Source of the DNA: Thermomicrobiales bacterium
Lineage (GTDB): Bacteria; Chloroflexota; Chloroflexia; Thermomicrobiales; UBA6265
DNA: 64,000 nucleotides
NCBI GenBank assembly: GCA_023957115.1
Contig: JAMLHN010000002.1
Coordinates: forward strand, 173,415-237,414
Reading direction: 5' to 3'
The notes beneath the pieces are model-generated. The model did not search any database and was not told the DNA's origin. It saw only the letters and a program-made list of their open reading frames with translations. Both the position numbers and the translations under genes were made by a program. Shown here piece by piece: positions 63,213 to 64,000 of the stretch. Numbering within the stretch: position 1 is the first letter of the stretch; each line of letters begins with the position of its first letter.

Positions 63213-64000
63213 ATGCTTGTCGCACCACGACGCAAGACCCGCGTTCTCGAAGTCGGCAACGTCAAGATCGGCGGCGACAACCCGATCGTCGTTCAGTCGA
63301 TGGCAACCGCCGACACCCGCGATCCAGCCGCTACCCTGGCCCAGATCAACGAGCTTGCCGAGGCCGGATGCGAGATCGTTCGCATCGCCGTTCCCGACCG
63401 CAGGGCCGCCGCGGCGCTCCCGGAGATCGTGCCGTATTCGCCGGTACCGCTGATCGCCGACATTCACTTCGAACACACGCTTGCTCTCAAGGCCCTCGAA
63501 GCGGGTATCCACGGTCTGCGTCTCAATCCGGGCAACATCCGCAAGCACGAGGATGTTGTCGAGGTCGTGGAGAAGGCCAAGGAGCGAATGGTCCCGATCC
63601 GCATCGGTGTCAACTTCGGCTCGGTTCCTCCCATGCCCGAGGAATTTGTCGACGAGATGGCGCAGGTGAACGCAACACAGGCGGAGCTCCGCGCGGAGTG
63701 GATGGTTCGCACCGCCCTTGGGCATATCAAGATCCTGGAAGATCTCGACTACCACGAGATCAAGGTCAGCCTGAAGGCGTTCGAGGTTCCGGTACTCATC
63801 GAAGCGTATCGACGCTTCGCGCTCCTGCCGAACGACTACCCGTTGCATCTCGGCGTAACCGAGGCGGGAACTCCGCGCGCCGGCAGCGTGCGCTCCGCGG
63901 TCGGTCTCGGAACTTTGCTCGCGATGGGCATCGGCGACACGATCCGCGTCTCCCTGACGACCGATCCGACCGAGGAGGTCTTCGTCGGGTTCGAGATACT
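63213..64000 (+). CDS. ispG: 4-hydroxy-3-methylbut-2-enyl-diphosphate synthase (IspG), N-terminal part
   Basis: About 262 N-terminal residues, running off the window. The N-terminal TIM-barrel blocks are seen: RRKTRVLEVGNVKIGG, then VVQSMATADTRDPAAT, IADIHFEHTLALKALEAG, LRLNPGNIRK and VPIRIGVNFGSV. I start at 63213 because GGAG lies ten bases upstream; ATG at 63192, overlapping the rseP stop, is equally in frame. The enzyme acts late in the non-mevalonate isoprenoid pathway with a 4Fe-4S cluster whose cysteines lie beyond the window. Confidence 0.9.
   Translation, partial: MLVAPRRKTRVLEVGNVKIGGDNPIVVQSMATADTRDPAATLAQINELAEAGCEIVRIAVPDRRAAAALPEIVPYSPVPLIADIHFEHTLALKALEAGIHGLRLNPGNIRKHEDVVEVVEKAKERMVPIRIGVNFGSVPPMPEEFVDEMAQVNATQAELRAEWMVRTALGHIKILEDLDYHEIKVSLKAFEVPVLIEAYRRFALLPNDYPLHLGVTEAGTPRAGSVRSAVGLGTLLAMGIGDTIRVSLTTDPTEEVFVGFEI

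Overview
The window is a GC-rich (roughly 60-65% by eye) bacterial chromosome segment, densely coded on both strands. It probably comes from a member of the Chloroflexota, most likely class Thermomicrobia. That placement is inference, not a database result. It rests on secreted proteins with Thr/Pro/Glu/Ala/Ser-rich tails such as TPEASPEA, a DUF3105 protein, ATP-binding-cassette sugar and peptide binding proteins, a primary sigma factor with a long insert before region 2, and a Cmk-PlsC fusion. There is no rRNA, CRISPR array or intact insertion sequence, and I saw no convincing tRNA.

Layout. 1-6.5 kb: the start of a Tat-exported multicopper oxidase, an AlkX/YcaQ-type DNA glycosylase, a repeat patch, an ABC exporter and two metal-dependent hydrolases. 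6.7-11.7 kb: an iron/heme-type uptake locus (DUF3386 protein, HmuT, broken HmuU, HmuV, and an ABC exporter that has lost its membrane domain). 11.9-16.1 kb: two exported PQQ-like beta-propeller proteins (the second frameshifted) and a frameshifted RHH/MazF toxin-antitoxin operon. 16.1-21 kb: a MoxR ATPase/VWA pair and an unusual nuclease-like/phosphoribosyltransferase fusion. 21.4-30.4 kb: CorA, TrpB2, an endonuclease III homologue, two CNNM/CorC-type membrane proteins, a repeat island, DedA and AlkA. 30.5-40.6 kb: a sugar ABC importer (binding protein plus two permeases, no ATPase), UvrC, Sua5, a membrane protein, RarA and RNase PH. 40.8-49.3 kb: an aminotransferase-fold protein lacking the PLP lysine, a phosphoesterase, a D,D-carboxypeptidase, an rRNA pseudouridine synthase, the Cmk-PlsC fusion, Obg and RpoD. 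49.4-64 kb: LysA (one frameshift), an ABC-F ATPase, CoaE, a DsbA-like protein, MutY, a DUF3105 protein, GlyRS, a tyrosine recombinase, alanine dehydrogenase, a DppA-type lipoprotein, RseP and the start of IspG.

Most genes are housekeeping, and many sit in short translationally coupled pairs (ATGA or TGATG overlaps). DNA repair is well represented: AlkX, Nth, AlkA, UvrC, RarA and MutY. The oddest stretch is 8.7-16.3 kb, where five consecutive loci carry single-base indels, several in short G or C runs, while the genes on either side are clean. The same kind of lesion occurs once in lysA, which would normally be needed. Consensus sequence error is therefore a real alternative to gene decay. No single locus is convincingly a new biological system. 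The best leads are the PD-(D/E)XK-like/phosphoribosyltransferase fusion, the lysine-less aminotransferase coupled to a phosphoesterase, the perfect 23-bp dyads flanking the DUF3386 gene, and the palindromic repeat family shared between 2.5 and 28.4 kb.
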